Source: Geodermatophilus marinus (GTDB lineage Bacteria; Actinomycetota; Actinomycetes; Mycobacteriales; Geodermatophilaceae). Taken from it: 64,000 nucleotides of DNA. Shown in pieces: positions 1 to 9,232 of the stretch. A program made the position numbers and the translations under genes. Every line of letters starts with the position of its first letter. The stretch's first letter is position 1. The stretch spans positions 215,621 through 279,620 of the forward strand of contig NZ_QVQH01000003.1 in the NCBI RefSeq assembly GCF_003428645.1, read 5' to 3'. The notes beneath the pieces are model-generated. The model ran no database searches. It was not told the DNA's origin and saw only the letters and a program-made list of their open reading frames with translations.

Positions 1-59
1 CCGGCCGGGGGGGGGGGGGGCGGGGGGGGGGGGGGGGGGGGGGGGGCAGAGGGGTCCTC
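1..59. other. G-homopolymer at window edge
   Basis: The first bases are almost only G, broken by one C near base 21, and run into the 3' end of the first gene. Nothing is encoded here. A run this long is typical of a contig end or unresolved sequence and should not be over-read as biology. Confidence 0.7.
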
Positions 60-872
60 CTAGTTGACCCCGCGCGACCCGGCCAGCTCCTGCAGCGGTA
101 CGGGGACCGCGGCCAGCGTCTCCAGCAGGGTCAGCTCGCGGCGCAGCAGCCGCGACTCGGCGACCAGCCGCCGTCGGGTCGCCGACTCGGCCAGCAGTGC
201 CTGGCGGTCCTCGGCGGTCAGCAACGCGGCCGAGGCGACCAGGTAGGACAGCGCGCGCGGGTCCCCGGCCACCGACCCGAGCAGCTCCCCGGCCGCCGAC
301 TCGGCCTCCGGCGCCGGCACCTCCGCGCGCAACCCGGCCACCGCGGTGACGTACCGGGCGAACAGGTCCCCGACTCCGCGCACGAGCACGGCCATCGACC
401 CGCGGGCCACCGAGGAGGCCACCTCCTCGGCCTCGGCGGCGGGAGCCGGGTGCCCGACCAGGCCCTCCTGGTCGCCGGCGGCCTCCTCCGCGGCCTCCTC
501 CTCGGCCAGCCACTCCACCTCGGCGCGCAGGTACGGGGGGTCGTCGGCCGTGTCCCCGCCGACCAGGACGTCGAGCAGGCGGAAGCGGTCGCCCCCCACG
601 CCGACCACCACGAACTCGCCGTCGGGCTGCGGGCGGACCGTCTGCAGGCGGGCGGTGCAGCCGACGTCGTAGAGGGCCTCGGCCGGCGCCACCTGCTCGA
701 CCTCCCACCCCTGGCGGATCGCGACCACCCCGAACGAGCGGCCGGGACCCTCGGGGCGGGCGAGGAGGTCCTGCACCAGCCGCCGGTACCGCGGCTCGAA
801 GATGCGCAGCGGCAGCACCACGCCGGGGAACAGAGGGGTCCCGAGCGGGAACAGCGGGATGGTGTCGCCCAC
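60..872 (-). CDS. LON peptidase substrate-binding domain protein
   Basis: The 270-residue protein opens with the N-terminal fold of Lon protease ([20 protein letters not shown], then FEPRYRRLV) but has no ATPase or protease domain, so it belongs to the stand-alone LON-domain family of unknown cellular role. Residues about 130-165 are an acidic, alanine-rich insert. The C-terminal half is helical and leucine-rich ([18 protein letters not shown]). The GTG start at 872 sits 6 nt after a TAGGCT box, so the mRNA is probably leaderless. It is divergent from the his operon. The family call is firm; the function is unknown. Confidence 0.85.
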   Translation of the reverse strand: MGDTIPLFPLGTPLFPGVVLPLRIFEPRYRRLVQDLLARPEGPGRSFGVVAIRQGWEVEQVAPAEALYDVGCTARLQTVRPQPDGEFVVVGVGGDRFRLLDVLVGGDTADDPPYLRAEVEWLAEEEAAEEAAGDQEGLVGHPAPAAEAEEVASSVARGSMAVLVRGVGDLFARYVTAVAGLRAEVPAPEAESAAGELLGSVAGDPRALSYLVASAALLTAEDRQALLAESATRRRLVAESRLLRRELTLLETLAAVPVPLQELAGSRGVN

Positions 873-878
873 GGGCCG

Positions 879-884
879 AGCCTA
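879..884 (-). promoter_or_regulatory. -10 box for leaderless LON-domain gene
   Basis: TAGGCT on the minus strand ends 6 nt before the GTG start at 872. This matches the leaderless promoter geometry seen repeatedly in this window. Confidence 0.5.
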
Positions 885-941
885 CGGGGACGGCGGTCCC
901 CGCCCCGGGGTCCGGCCCCGGGGAGCGGGCGGCCCGGCGGC

Positions 942-947
942 TACCCT
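942..947 (+). promoter_or_regulatory. Candidate -10 of the his operon
   Basis: TACCCT lies about 66 nt upstream of the hisD start and would give a leader of roughly 60 nt carrying the GGAGG ribosome site. No clear -35 is visible. Confidence 0.4.
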
Positions 948-1013
948 GGGGTGTTCCCGCGTCAGCCCCCGCGCACCGTCCCGCGCGCCCCGCCCCGCCC
1001 CGGAGGTCCGCCC

Positions 1014-2318
1014 GTGCTCGCCCGCATCGACCTGCGTGGATCCGCCCTCCCCGGCCCGCGGGAGCTCGCCGCGCTGCTGCCGCGGGCGGCGACCGATGTC
1101 GACTCGGTGCTGGCCACGGTCCGCCCGCTGTGCGAGGACGTGCGGGTCCGCGGCGCCCAGGCGGTCCGGGAGATCACCGCGCGGCTCGACGGGGTGGACC
1201 TGGAGGACCCTCGCGTCCCCACCGCGGCCATCGCGCGGGCGCTGGAGACCATCGACCCGGCCGTGCGCGCCGCGCTGGAGGAGGCCATCGCCCGGGTCCG
1301 GCGGGTGCACGCCGACCAGGCGCGCAGCGACGTCACCACCCAGGTCGTCCGCGGCGGCACCGTCACCGAGCGGTGGGTGCCGGTGCGGCGGGTCGGGCTC
1401 TACGTGCCCGGCGGGCTCGCCCCGCTGCTGTCCAGCGTGGTGATGAACGTCGTCCCGGCGCAGATCGCGGGGGTGGAGTCCATCGCCGTCGCCTCCCCGC
1501 CGCAGCGCGACCACGGCGGCCTCCCGGACCCCGGCGTCCTGGCCGCCTGCGCGCTGCTGGGCGTCGAGGAGGTCTACGCCGTCGGCGGCGCGCAGGCGAT
1601 CGCCGTCTTCGGCTACGGCGCGGGTTCCTGCGAGCCGGTCGACATGGTGACCGGGCCGGGCAACGTCTACGTGACGGCGGCCAAGCGGCTGCTCCGCGGG
1701 CTGATCGGCATCGACTCCGAGGCCGGGCCGACCGAGGTCGCGATCCTCGCCGACGACACCGCCGACCCGGTGCACGTCGCCGCCGACCTGATCAGCCAGG
1801 CCGAGCACGACCCGCTGGCCGGGGCGGTGCTGGTCACCACGAGCGAGGCGCTGGCCGACGCCGTCCTCGAGCTCGTCCCGGGCCAGGTGGCGGCCACCAA
1901 GCACGCCGACCGCATCACCACCGCCCTGTCGGGCAGCCAGTCCGGGGTGGTCCTCGTCGACGACGTGGACGCCGGCCTGCGGGTCGTCGACGCCTACGCC
2001 GCCGAGCACCTGGAGATCCAGACCCGGGACGCCCGCGAGGTCGCGCGCCGGGTGCGCAACGCGGGCGCGGTCTTCGTCGGCGCGTGGTCCCCGGTGTCGC
2101 TCGGCGACTACTGCGCCGGGTCCAACCACGTGCTGCCCACCGGCGGCTGTGCCCGGCACTCCAGCGGGCTGTCCGTGCAGTCCTTCCTCCGCGGCATCCA
2201 CGTCGTCGAGTACGACGAGCAGGCCCTCGCCGCGGTCGCCGGGCACATCGACGCCCTCGCCGGCGCCGAGGACCTCCCCGCGCACGCCGCCGCCGTCCGG
2301 GCCCGGCAGCGCGCATGA
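1014..2318 (+). CDS. hisD: Histidinol dehydrogenase
   Basis: The enzyme catalyses the last two steps of histidine synthesis, oxidising L-histidinol to L-histidine with two NAD+ in the cytoplasm. The 434-residue length is normal. The zinc-site region [10 protein letters not shown] (about residues 256-265) and the catalytic AEHLEIQ (about 330) are intact, as is the [12 protein letters not shown] segment. The GTG at 1014 is chosen over upstream in-frame starts because a perfect GGAGG sits 7 nt before it and the N terminus then matches the family. Its TGA overlaps the hisC ATG (ATGA), so the two are translationally coupled. Confidence 0.97.
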   Translation: MLARIDLRGSALPGPRELAALLPRAATDVDSVLATVRPLCEDVRVRGAQAVREITARLDGVDLEDPRVPTAAIARALETIDPAVRAALEEAIARVRRVHADQARSDVTTQVVRGGTVTERWVPVRRVGLYVPGGLAPLLSSVVMNVVPAQIAGVESIAVASPPQRDHGGLPDPGVLAACALLGVEEVYAVGGAQAIAVFGYGAGSCEPVDMVTGPGNVYVTAAKRLLRGLIGIDSEAGPTEVAILADDTADPVHVAADLISQAEHDPLAGAVLVTTSEALADAVLELVPGQVAATKHADRITTALSGSQSGVVLVDDVDAGLRVVDAYAAEHLEIQTRDAREVARRVRNAGAVFVGAWSPVSLGDYCAGSNHVLPTGGCARHSSGLSVQSFLRGIHVVEYDEQALAAVAGHIDALAGAEDLPAHAAAVRARQRA

Positions 2319-3421
2319 CGTCGCTGGAGGAGCTCCCGCTGCGGCCGGAGCTGCGCGGCCGCACGCCCTACGGCGCCCCGCAGCTGCCGGCCCGGTACCG
2401 GCTCAACACCAACGAGAACCCGCACCCGCTGCCCGACGCCCTGCTCGCCGACCTGGGGACGGCGCTGGGCGCGGCGGCGCTGGATCTCAACCGCTACCCC
2501 GACCGGGACGCGCTCGGCCTGCGCGCCGATCTCGCGGCCTACCTGACCCGCACCAGCGGGGAGTCGGTAACCGCCGGGCAGGTCTGGGCGGCCAACGGGA
2601 GCAACGAGGTCCTCCAGCAGCTCCTGCAGGCCTTCGGCGGAGCGGGGCGCACGGCCCTGGGCTTCACGCCCTCCTACTCGATGCACCCGATCATCTCCGC
2701 GGGCACCGGGACGGCGTGGGTCGACGGGCACCGGCGTCCCGACTTCACCATCGACCCCGCCGCCGCGGCCGCCCAGGTGCGCGAGCTGCGGCCCGACGCG
2801 GTGTTCGTCACCAGCCCCAACAACCCGACCGGCACCGCGGTGGCGCTGGACACGATCGCCGAGCTCTACGACGCCTCCGAGGGCGTGGTCGTCGTCGACG
2901 AGGCCTACGCGGAGTTCGCGCGCACCGGCACCCCGTCGGCGCTCGCGCTGCTGCCCGGGCGGTCCCGCCTCGTGGTCAGCCGCACGATGAGCAAGGCCTT
3001 CGGCATGGCCGGCCTGCGGCTGGGCTACCTGGCCGCGGACGCCGCCGTCGTCGACGCCCTCCAGCTGGTCCGCCTGCCCTACCACCTGTCGTCGCTGACC
3101 CAGGCCGCGGCACGGACGGCGCTGGCGCACACCGACGCCCTGCTGGCCACCGTGGCCGCGGTCAAGGACCAGCGGGACCGGATCGTTGCCGCGCTGCCCG
3201 GCCTCGGGCTGACCAGCGTGCCCAGCGACGCGAACTTCGTGCTCTTCGGCCGGTTCGCCGACGCCGGCGCGGCCTGGCGGGCGCTGCTCGACCGCGACGT
3301 CCTGGTGCGCGACGTCGGGCTGCCCGGCTGGTTGCGCGTCACCGCCGGGACGCCCGAGGAGACCGACGCCTTCCTCACCGCGCTGGGTGAGGTCGCCCCC
3401 GACCACCGCCTGGGAGACTGA
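2315..3421 (+). CDS. hisC: Histidinol-phosphate aminotransferase
   Basis: This PLP enzyme transaminates imidazole-acetol phosphate with glutamate to histidinol phosphate. The 368-residue protein is a class I/II aminotransferase: substrate end [11 protein letters not shown] near residue 30, TSPNNPTGT near 165, [10 protein letters not shown] near 190, and the PLP lysine in [17 protein letters not shown] near residue 227. It starts at the ATG overlapping the hisD stop and is followed 5 nt later by hisB. All active-site motifs are present. Confidence 0.96.
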   Translation: MTSLEELPLRPELRGRTPYGAPQLPARYRLNTNENPHPLPDALLADLGTALGAAALDLNRYPDRDALGLRADLAAYLTRTSGESVTAGQVWAANGSNEVLQQLLQAFGGAGRTALGFTPSYSMHPIISAGTGTAWVDGHRRPDFTIDPAAAAAQVRELRPDAVFVTSPNNPTGTAVALDTIAELYDASEGVVVVDEAYAEFARTGTPSALALLPGRSRLVVSRTMSKAFGMAGLRLGYLAADAAVVDALQLVRLPYHLSSLTQAAARTALAHTDALLATVAAVKDQRDRIVAALPGLGLTSVPSDANFVLFGRFADAGAAWRALLDRDVLVRDVGLPGWLRVTAGTPEETDAFLTALGEVAPDHRLGD

Positions 3422-3426
3422 TCACC

Positions 3427-4053
3427 ATGGCCCGCAATGGCATGGCCCGTAACGGCACGGCCCGCACCGCCCGCGTCGAGCGCGAGACCAGCGAGACCAA
3501 GCTCGTCGTCGAGCTCGACCTCGACGGCACCGGCACCAGCTCGATCAGCACCGGCGTCGGCTTCTACGACCACATGCTCACCGCGCTGTCGAAGCACAGC
3601 GGCATCGACCTCACCGTGCGCGCCGACGGCGACCTGCACATCGACGCCCACCACACCGTCGAGGACGTCGCCATCGCCCTCGGCCAGGCCTTCGCCGAGG
3701 CGCTGGGGGACAAGAAGGGCATCACCCGCTACGGCGACGCCACCATCCCCATGGACGAGGTCCTCGCCCAGGCCGCGGTCGACCTCTCGGGCCGGCCGTA
3801 CTTCGTGCACGCCGAGCCGGAGAACATGACGCCGGTGATCGGGCCGGACTACCCGACCTCGCTCACCCGGCACGTGCTCGAGTCCTTCGCGTTCCACGCG
3901 CGGGTCAGCCTGCACGTGCGGGTCCTCCACGCCGGCCGGGACGCCCACCACATCGTCGAGGCCCAGTTCAAGGCGCTGGCGCGGGCGCTGCGCGCCGCGG
4001 TGGCCCTGGACCCGCGGGTCACCGACGTCCCCTCGACCAAGGGCGCGCTGTAG
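3427..4053 (+). CDS. hisB: Imidazoleglycerol-phosphate dehydratase
   Basis: The enzyme dehydrates imidazole glycerol phosphate to imidazole-acetol phosphate. The 208-residue single-domain protein has no fused phosphatase, as usual in actinobacteria. Metal-binding histidine clusters are intact: [14 protein letters not shown] near residue 76 and [10 protein letters not shown] near residue 176. The first 45 nt are three imperfect 15-nt direct repeats ([15 protein letters not shown]), giving two in-frame ATGs at 3427 and 3442. Either may be used, and the repeat lies outside the catalytic fold. Confidence 0.96.
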   Translation: MARNGMARNGTARTARVERETSETKLVVELDLDGTGTSSISTGVGFYDHMLTALSKHSGIDLTVRADGDLHIDAHHTVEDVAIALGQAFAEALGDKKGITRYGDATIPMDEVLAQAAVDLSGRPYFVHAEPENMTPVIGPDYPTSLTRHVLESFAFHARVSLHVRVLHAGRDAHHIVEAQFKALARALRAAVALDPRVTDVPSTKGAL

Positions 4054-4056
4054 GCG

Positions 4057-4233
4057 GTGCTGTTCCCGGTCCTGCTGCTGCTGGTCGGTGGCTTCCTGCT
4101 CGGCGGTGCGTGGAGCATCTGGAAGGCCGACTCCGACACCCACGGCCGCACCGGCCCGCAGGTGTTCTTCGCCGTGGTGCTGCTCGTCGCGGCCGTGCTG
4201 GCGACCGCGGCCGGGATCCTGCGGCTGTTCTGA
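4057..4233 (+). CDS. Small two-helix membrane protein in the his operon
   Basis: A 58-residue ORF starts at GTG 4057, one codon after the hisB stop. It encodes two hydrophobic helices (VLFPVLLLLVGGFLLGG and FFAVVLLVAAVLATAAGI) separated by a short polar loop WSIWKADSDTHGRTG. Tight spacing implies co-translation with hisB. I do not recognise a named family. The TGA at 4231 lies 3 bases from the stop of the convergent gene. Confidence 0.55.
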   Translation: MLFPVLLLLVGGFLLGGAWSIWKADSDTHGRTGPQVFFAVVLLVAAVLATAAGILRLF

Positions 4234-4236
4234 CCG

Positions 4237-4989
4237 TCAGCGCCGCGCCGCCGCGGCGACCGCGCCGGCGGCGAGGAGCGCGGCCATCCCTGGGAGGCGG
4301 CGGCGCGGCAGCGCCCGCACCGCGGCGGTGCCCAGCCCCCAGGCGACCGCGGCCGGGTAGGCCGGGGAGACCGGGTGCCGTCGGGTCACCCACGTGGCGA
4401 CCCCACCGGCCAGGCCGACGACGGCGACCGCCCACGGCGTCCGGCCCGGGGGGAGGTCGGCGTACCCCTCGCCGATCACGACCTCCGTCGTGCCGGCCGC
4501 TGCCGCCACGGTGACCCAGCCGGCGAACAGCGCCAGCGGGACGCGGACCAGCCACGCCTCCGCCGCGCCGTCCGCCTCGCCCCGCCGGGGAGCGGCCCGC
4601 TGGTAGGCGGTCGCCGCCGCGGCCACGGTGCCGGCGATGGCGGGCAGCTGCCGCCGCGGCGGCCCGGGCACCCGGACCCAGAGACCGGCCAGGGCGTAGG
4701 CGAGGGCGACCGGCCAGCCGGTCCGCCGCAGCAGGGGATCGGTGCGGCGCGACGGACGGGCGGTGTGCGTCGCGTACCCGACGGCGCCGGCGTAGATCGG
4801 CCCCCAGATGCCGAACGCCCAGGGGGTGGGGAGGACGAGGCTCGGGCTGCGGGTGCCGTCCTCGAAGTCCTCGGTCACCCCGCCGACGATGCCGGCGGCC
4901 ACCCCGGCGGCCACCGCGACGCCGCGCAGTCGATCGCCGGCCCGCGCAGCGCCCGGCGATCGTGGCTCCACGCCGTCCAGTGTGAGCAC
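4237..4989 (-). CDS. TspO-like tryptophan-rich sensory membrane protein
   Basis: The 250-residue predicted membrane protein has about five or six hydrophobic helices and the motif [15 protein letters not shown] near residue 55. That motif resembles the WGPIY region of actinobacterial TspO/MBR-related proteins. Such proteins are multipass and linked to tetrapyrrole or stress signalling in some bacteria, but no role is established here. It runs against the his operon and separates the small membrane ORF from hisH. The start is uncertain; the GTG at 4989 is the most upstream reasonable one. Confidence 0.55.
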   Translation of the reverse strand: MLTLDGVEPRSPGAARAGDRLRGVAVAAGVAAGIVGGVTEDFEDGTRSPSLVLPTPWAFGIWGPIYAGAVGYATHTARPSRRTDPLLRRTGWPVALAYALAGLWVRVPGPPRRQLPAIAGTVAAAATAYQRAAPRRGEADGAAEAWLVRVPLALFAGWVTVAAAAGTTEVVIGEGYADLPPGRTPWAVAVVGLAGGVATWVTRRHPVSPAYPAAVAWGLGTAAVRALPRRRLPGMAALLAAGAVAAAARR

Positions 4990-5042
4990 GGCCGCACGCG
5001 GCGGCCAGCCGGAACACGGTCATCGCCGGGAACGCTGGTCGG

Positions 5043-5048
5043 TAGCGT
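5043..5048 (+). promoter_or_regulatory. -10 box for leaderless hisH
   Basis: TAGCGT ends 7 nt before the hisH GTG, implying an internal leaderless promoter that re-starts transcription after the inverted gene. Confidence 0.55.
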
Positions 5049-5055
5049 GGGCAGC

Positions 5056-5691
5056 GTGAAGAAGGTCGTCGTCCTCGACTACGGGTCGGGCAACCTGCGC
5101 TCGGCCGAGCGGGCCCTCGCCCGGGTGGGTGCCGACGTCACCGTCACCGCCGACCGCGAGGCCGCGCTGGAGGCCGACGGCCTCGTCGTCCCCGGTGTCG
5201 GGGCCTTCGCCGCCTGCATGGCCGGCCTGCGCGCCGTCGACGGCCCGCGGGTGATCGGCCGCCGGCTGGCCGGGGGCCGGCCGGTGCTCGGGGTGTGCGT
5301 GGGGATGCAGGTCCTCTTCGAGCGGGGCGTCGAGCACGGCCACGACGTCGAGGGTTGCGGCGAGTGGCCGGGTGTCGTGGAGCCGCTGAAGGCCCCGGTG
5401 CTGCCGCACATGGGCTGGAACACCGTGCAGGCGCCCGAGCGCAGCGTGCTGTTCGACGGGCTGGCCGACCAGCGGTTCTACTTCGTGCACTCCTACGGGG
5501 TGCGCAACTTCTCGCTCGGCGCCGACGGCCCGCCCTCGCCGCTCGCGCCCCCGCTGGTCACCTGGGCCGAGCACGGCGACCGCTTCGTCGCCGGGGTGGA
5601 GAACGCCGCCCTGTCGGCGACCCAGTTCCACCCCGAGAAGAGCGGGGACGCCGGGGCCCAGCTGCTCACCAACTGGCTGCGGACGCTGTGA
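5056..5691 (+). CDS. hisH: Imidazole glycerol phosphate synthase, glutaminase subunit
   Basis: HisH hydrolyses glutamine and passes ammonia to HisF, which makes imidazole glycerol phosphate and AICAR. The 211-residue class I glutamine amidotransferase has the nucleophile cysteine in [13 protein letters not shown] near residue 80 and the His-Glu pair in QFHPEKSG near residue 195. The N terminus [18 protein letters not shown] is canonical. The GTG at 5056 is 7 nt from TAGCGT. Its partner hisF lies 4.7 kb downstream, separated by an oxidoreductase block. Confidence 0.96.
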   Translation: MKKVVVLDYGSGNLRSAERALARVGADVTVTADREAALEADGLVVPGVGAFAACMAGLRAVDGPRVIGRRLAGGRPVLGVCVGMQVLFERGVEHGHDVEGCGEWPGVVEPLKAPVLPHMGWNTVQAPERSVLFDGLADQRFYFVHSYGVRNFSLGADGPPSPLAPPLVTWAEHGDRFVAGVENAALSATQFHPEKSGDAGAQLLTNWLRTL

Positions 5692-5713
5692 CATGGTCGG
5701 CCTTCCGGCCGAC

Positions 5714-5987
5714 ACCGCGGCCACGTGCCGTCCCCGGCCGCCGCCAAGCCGTGCGCCCGCACCGCTCGTCGGGGACCCTGCGGGCCCCGCTCCTCCCGGG
5801 CGCACCGCGGCCACGTGCCGTCCCCGGCCGCCGCTGAGCCCCGCGGCCCCGCACCGCTCGTCGGGGACCCTGCGGGCCCCGCTCCTCCCGGGCGCACCGC
5901 GGCCACGTGCCGTCCCCGGCCGCCGCTGAGCCCCGCGGCCCCGCACCGCTCGTCGGGGACCCTGCGGGCCCCGCCCCTCCCGGGCGC
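5714..5987. repeat. Three tandem 90-92 bp GC-rich repeats
   Basis: Copies begin at 5714 (90 bp, diverged in the middle), 5804 (92 bp) and 5896 (92 bp). Copies two and three differ at about one base. Each unit contains GGGACCCTGCGGGCCCC-type inverted arms. The array fills the 362-bp gap between the hisH stop and the convergent SDR gene, and no credible gene lies in it. The unit is too long and too GC-symmetric for a CRISPR repeat and has no spacers. Confidence 0.85.
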
Positions 5988-6053
5988 ACCGGCCGCGACT
6001 GCGGGGGAGTCGCGAGCCGAGCCCGGGCGCCCACCCGTGCCGGGCGCGCCGGC

Positions 6054-6818
6054 TCAGCTGCGCAGGTAGGAGGCGCCGTTGACGTCGATGATCGTGCCGG
6101 TCGCGAACCGGGCGCCCGGGCTGGCCAGCCACAGCACCGCGGCGGCCACCTCGTCGGGCCGCGCCACCCGCCCGTAGGGCGACTGCGCCCGCACCGCGTC
6201 CCCGCCCGGACCGTCGAGCACCTCGCGGGCCATCTCGGTCTGCACGAACCCCGGGGCCACGGTGCCCACCGCGATGCCGTGCGGGGCCAGCGCGACCGCC
6301 ATCGACTGGCCGAAGGCGTTGAGGCCGGCCTTCGAGGCGCCGTACGCGGGCGTCTCCGGCTCGCCGCGGAAGGCGCCGCGGCTGGAGACGTTCACGACCG
6401 CCCCACCGCCCGCGGCCACCAGGTGCGGCACGGCGCGGAACGTGGCGTTGGCCGCGCCCACCAGGTTGACCGCCAGCGTGCGCGACCACGCGGCCTGCCA
6501 CTCGGCGTAGGAGACGCTCAGCGGGGGGTGGGCGGTGAAGACGCCGGCGTTGTTGACCAGCACCCGCAGCCCGCCGAGCCGCTCGGCCGCCTCGTCCACC
6601 ATCCGGCCGACCGCGTCGGCGTCGGCCAGGTCGGCCTGCACGAGCACGTGCCCGCTGCCGGGCAGCTCGGCCAGCACCCGTCCGGCGCGCTCCCGGGAGC
6701 CGCCCCAGTGCACCGCGACCCGGTCGCCGGCGGCGGCGAAGGCGTGCGCGACCGCCCGCCCGATGCCGCGCGAGGCGCCGGTGACCAGCACCGGCCGGGA
6801 CGTCTGCTCGTCTGCCAC
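6054..6818 (-). CDS. SDR family oxidoreductase (FabG-like)
   Basis: The 254-residue classical short-chain dehydrogenase has a Rossmann motif TGASRGIGRAVAHAF near residue 13, NNAGVF near residue 88, catalytic Ser in VVNVSSRGAF near residue 142 and Tyr-Lys in AYGASKAGL near residue 158. The C terminus ATGTIIDVNGASYLRS matches 3-oxoacyl-reductase-like enzymes. The substrate is unknown. It is convergent with hisH across the tandem repeat and co-directional with the nitroreductase upstream. The GTG start at 6818 keeps the Rossmann motif at a normal distance. Confidence 0.88.
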   Translation of the reverse strand: MADEQTSRPVLVTGASRGIGRAVAHAFAAAGDRVAVHWGGSRERAGRVLAELPGSGHVLVQADLADADAVGRMVDEAAERLGGLRVLVNNAGVFTAHPPLSVSYAEWQAAWSRTLAVNLVGAANATFRAVPHLVAAGGGAVVNVSSRGAFRGEPETPAYGASKAGLNAFGQSMAVALAPHGIAVGTVAPGFVQTEMAREVLDGPGGDAVRAQSPYGRVARPDEVAAAVLWLASPGARFATGTIIDVNGASYLRS

Positions 6819-6854
6819 GGCGGTGGAGTCAACCAGCCGTGCCCGGAGCCCGCG

Positions 6855-7454
6855 TCACCACCGTCCGCGGTGCACCACCTCGGCGACCGGTCGGCGGCCC
6901 CGGCGCAGCGAGGGGGAGCGGCGGTCGCCGTCCCCCGGGTAGCCGACCGAGACGCACCCCACCGGGCGGTGGTCGGCGGGCACACCGAACGCCGCCCGGA
7001 AGGCCGGCACCCGGTCGCCGGGGACGCCGAAGAAGCAGGCGCCGAGCCCCTCGTCGACCGCGGTGAGCAGCATGAGCAGCGCGGCCATCCCGGCGTCGAC
7101 GTCCCAGTAGGGAACCGGCCAGCGCGCCTCGTCGCGGTCGGTCCAGCCCTTGTCGGGCTCGGCGTAGCGCTCCAGGTAGGCCGCCTTCGACGACAGCGGT
7201 ACGACCAGCAGCGGGGCGCGGCGCATGCGGGACAGCCACGCGTCCGGGGCCCCCTCGCCCGCGGTCACCGACCAGAACAGCTCCCGGTCGGCGGGGGTCT
7301 CCAGGACCAGGAACGCCCACCCCTGGCTGAACCCGGCCGACGGGGCGCGCAGCGCGTGCTCGAGGAGCCGCTCGCGCACCTCCGGCGGCACGGGCCGGTC
7401 GGGGTCGTAGTCGCGGACCATGCGCCGCCTGCGGACGACCTCGGCGAACTCCAC
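6855..7454 (-). CDS. Nitroreductase family protein
   Basis: The 199-residue FMN-dependent nitroreductase-fold protein starts with the FMN phosphate-binding RRRRMVRDYDPDRPVP near residue 8. It continues with RAPSAGFSQGWAFLVLE near residue 36 and ends with the second conserved block GLGACFFGVPGDRVPAFRAAFG near residue 135. Members reduce nitro-compounds, quinones or enamides; the substrate cannot be read from sequence. It lies 36 nt upstream of the minus-strand SDR and is probably co-transcribed with it. It is divergent from the SDR gene at 7561. Confidence 0.85.
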   Translation of the reverse strand: MEFAEVVRRRRMVRDYDPDRPVPPEVRERLLEHALRAPSAGFSQGWAFLVLETPADRELFWSVTAGEGAPDAWLSRMRRAPLLVVPLSSKAAYLERYAEPDKGWTDRDEARWPVPYWDVDAGMAALLMLLTAVDEGLGACFFGVPGDRVPAFRAAFGVPADHRPVGCVSVGYPGDGDRRSPSLRRGRRPVAEVVHRGRW

Positions 7455-7560
7455 GGCCGCAGCCTGTCACCGCGCGGCGGGCACCCCGCGACCGGCCCGC
7501 ACCGCGCGTCCCGGCCGGGCGCGACCGGTCCTGTCGGTGGGCCCCGGCAGGGTGAGCGGC

Positions 7561-8475
7561 ATGACCCCCGACCTGTCCGGCGCCGTCGCCCTCGTCGCCG
7601 GCGCCACCCGCGGGGCCGGCCGGGGCATCGCCCGGGCCCTGGGCGAGGCCGGCGCCACCGTCTGGTGCACCGGGCGCAGCACCGCCGGCCGGCCGTCGGA
7701 GTACGGCCGCCCCGAGACGGTCGAGGAGACCGCCGAGCTGGTCACCGCTGCCGGCGGCCGGGGGGTCCCCGTGGTCGTCGACCACCTCGACCCGGCGCAG
7801 GTCCGGTCCCTCGTCGCCCGCATCGAGGTGGGGTGCGGCCGGCTCGACGTCCTCGTCAACGACGTGTGGGGTGGCGAGCTGCTGTTCGAGTGGGACGTCC
7901 CGCTCTGGGAGCACGACCTCGACCGGGGACTGCGGCTGCTGCGCCTCGGCGTCGAGACCCACCTCGTCACCAGTTCCGCCGCCCTGCCGCTGCTGGGCCG
8001 CCGCCCGGGCGGGCTGGTCGTCGAGATGACCGACGGGACGGTGGCGTACAACGCGACCACGGTCCGCGTGAACGCCTTCTACGACCTGGCGAAGTGGTCG
8101 GTGCTCCGGCTGGCCGTCGCCCAGGCCCACGACCTGCGCCCGCACGGCGGCACGGCGGTCGCCCTCACCCCGGGCTGGCTGCGCTCGGAGATGATGCTCG
8201 ACGAGTACGGCGTGACGGAGGCGACCTGGCGGGAGGCGTGCGCCGCCCACCCGCACTTCTGCATCTCCGAGAGCCCGCTGTACGTCGGCCGCGCCGTCGC
8301 CGCGCTGGCCGGCGACCCCGACCGCGCCCGCTGGTCGGGCCGGTCCACCTCCAGCGGGGAGCTGGCCCGGGTGTACGGCTTCGCCGACACCGACGGCACG
8401 CAGCCGGACGCGTGGCGCTACGTCGTCGAGGTGCAGGACGCCGGCGGCCCCGCCGACGACACGGGGTACCGGTGA
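7561..8475 (+). CDS. SDR family oxidoreductase
   Basis: The 304-residue short-chain dehydrogenase has VALVAGATRGAGRGIARALGE near residue 10. An Arg after the second strand (CTGRST) suggests NADP(H) preference. The catalytic region is atypical: VVEMTDGTVAYNATTVRVNAFYDLAKW keeps a YxxxK pattern (FYDLAKW), while the Ser position reads Thr-Asp. The C-terminal half (GWLRSEMMLDEYGV, HFCISESPLYVGRAVAAL) matches the longer DUF-like SDR group. The ATG at 7561 follows an AGGGTGAG ribosome site. It is followed by the broken SDR at 8528. Confidence 0.85.
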   Translation: MTPDLSGAVALVAGATRGAGRGIARALGEAGATVWCTGRSTAGRPSEYGRPETVEETAELVTAAGGRGVPVVVDHLDPAQVRSLVARIEVGCGRLDVLVNDVWGGELLFEWDVPLWEHDLDRGLRLLRLGVETHLVTSSAALPLLGRRPGGLVVEMTDGTVAYNATTVRVNAFYDLAKWSVLRLAVAQAHDLRPHGGTAVALTPGWLRSEMMLDEYGVTEATWREACAAHPHFCISESPLYVGRAVAALAGDPDRARWSGRSTSSGELARVYGFADTDGTQPDAWRYVVEVQDAGGPADDTGYR

Positions 8476-8527
8476 GCGTCGCGGGCGGACAGACCGCCCC
8501 CCCGACCGAGCGGGAGGAGACCGTTCC

Positions 8528-9205
8528 ATGACGGGACGCGTCGAGGGCAGGGTGGCGTTCGTGACCGGGGCCGGTCGCGGGCCGGGCCGGGCGATCGCGG
8601 TGGGGTTGGCGCAGGAGGGGGCCGACGTCGTCGCCCTCGACGTCGGCGCCCCGCTGCCCGGCATCCCCTACGCCCACCCGACGACGGCCGACCTCGAGGA
8701 GACCGTCGCGCAGGTCGAGTCGCACGGCCGACGGTGCACACCGGTGGTGGCCGACATCCGGGACCTCGCCGGCATGCGGGCCGCGGTCGACCCCGGGTCG
8801 CCGAGCTCGGCCGCCTCGACGTCGTCGTGGCCAACGCCGCCATCTGCAGCGCCGCGCCCTGGGACCAGGTCACCGAGGAGCAGTTCCGCACCACCCTCGA
8901 CATCGACGTCACCGGTACCTGGAACACCGCGATGGTCGGCGCCCCGCACCTGGTGCGCGCCGGCGGCGGGTCCGTCGGGCTGGTCAGCTCCGCGGCGGGT
9001 CTCGAGGCGACCCCCTTCATGGTCCACCACACGACCAGCAAGTGGGCGCTGCGCGGGATGGCCCGGGCCGATGCTCAACATGCTGCCGGTCGAGTCGACC
9101 GAACCCGGGGACGTCGCCTCCTCGGTGCTCTTCCTCGCCTCCGACGAGAGCCGCTACGTCACCGCGCACGAGCTCGCCGTGGACGCCGGGATGTCAGCGA
9201 TGTGA
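8528..9205 (+). pseudogene. Broken mycofactocin-type SDR gene
   Basis: A strong GGAGGAG site precedes the ATG and the N terminus GRVEGRVAFVTGAGRGPGR resembles mycofactocin-coupled SDRs. Near 8794 the frame is lost: one missing G in CCCGGGTCGCC sends the expected VAELGRLDVVVANAAI into another frame. That second frame runs to about 9061. There the original frame resumes with PMLNMLPVESTEPGDVASS, and roughly 70-80 residues found in intact relatives are absent. The YxxxK tyrosine is also His (VHHTTSKWAL). A frameshift, an internal deletion and a lost catalytic residue together indicate a pseudogene; the frameshift alone could be a sequencing error. Confidence 0.8.
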
Positions 9206-9219
9206 CCCGGGCGGCTCTC

Positions 9220-9225
9220 TACGCT
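9220..9225 (+). promoter_or_regulatory. -10 box for leaderless hisA
   Basis: TACGCT ends 7 nt before the hisA GTG. It would drive hisA-ridA-hisF independently of the upstream block. Confidence 0.55.
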
Positions 9226-9232
9226 GTCGGAC

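Noticed and set aside
450-1013. N-terminal extension of hisD
   Set aside because: The frame is open but Arg/Pro/Gly-rich and overlaps the divergent LON-domain gene; GTG 1014 has the ribosome site and family N terminus.
5714-5987. CRISPR array
   Set aside because: Repeats are 90-92 bp, directly adjacent and without unique spacers; no cas gene is near.
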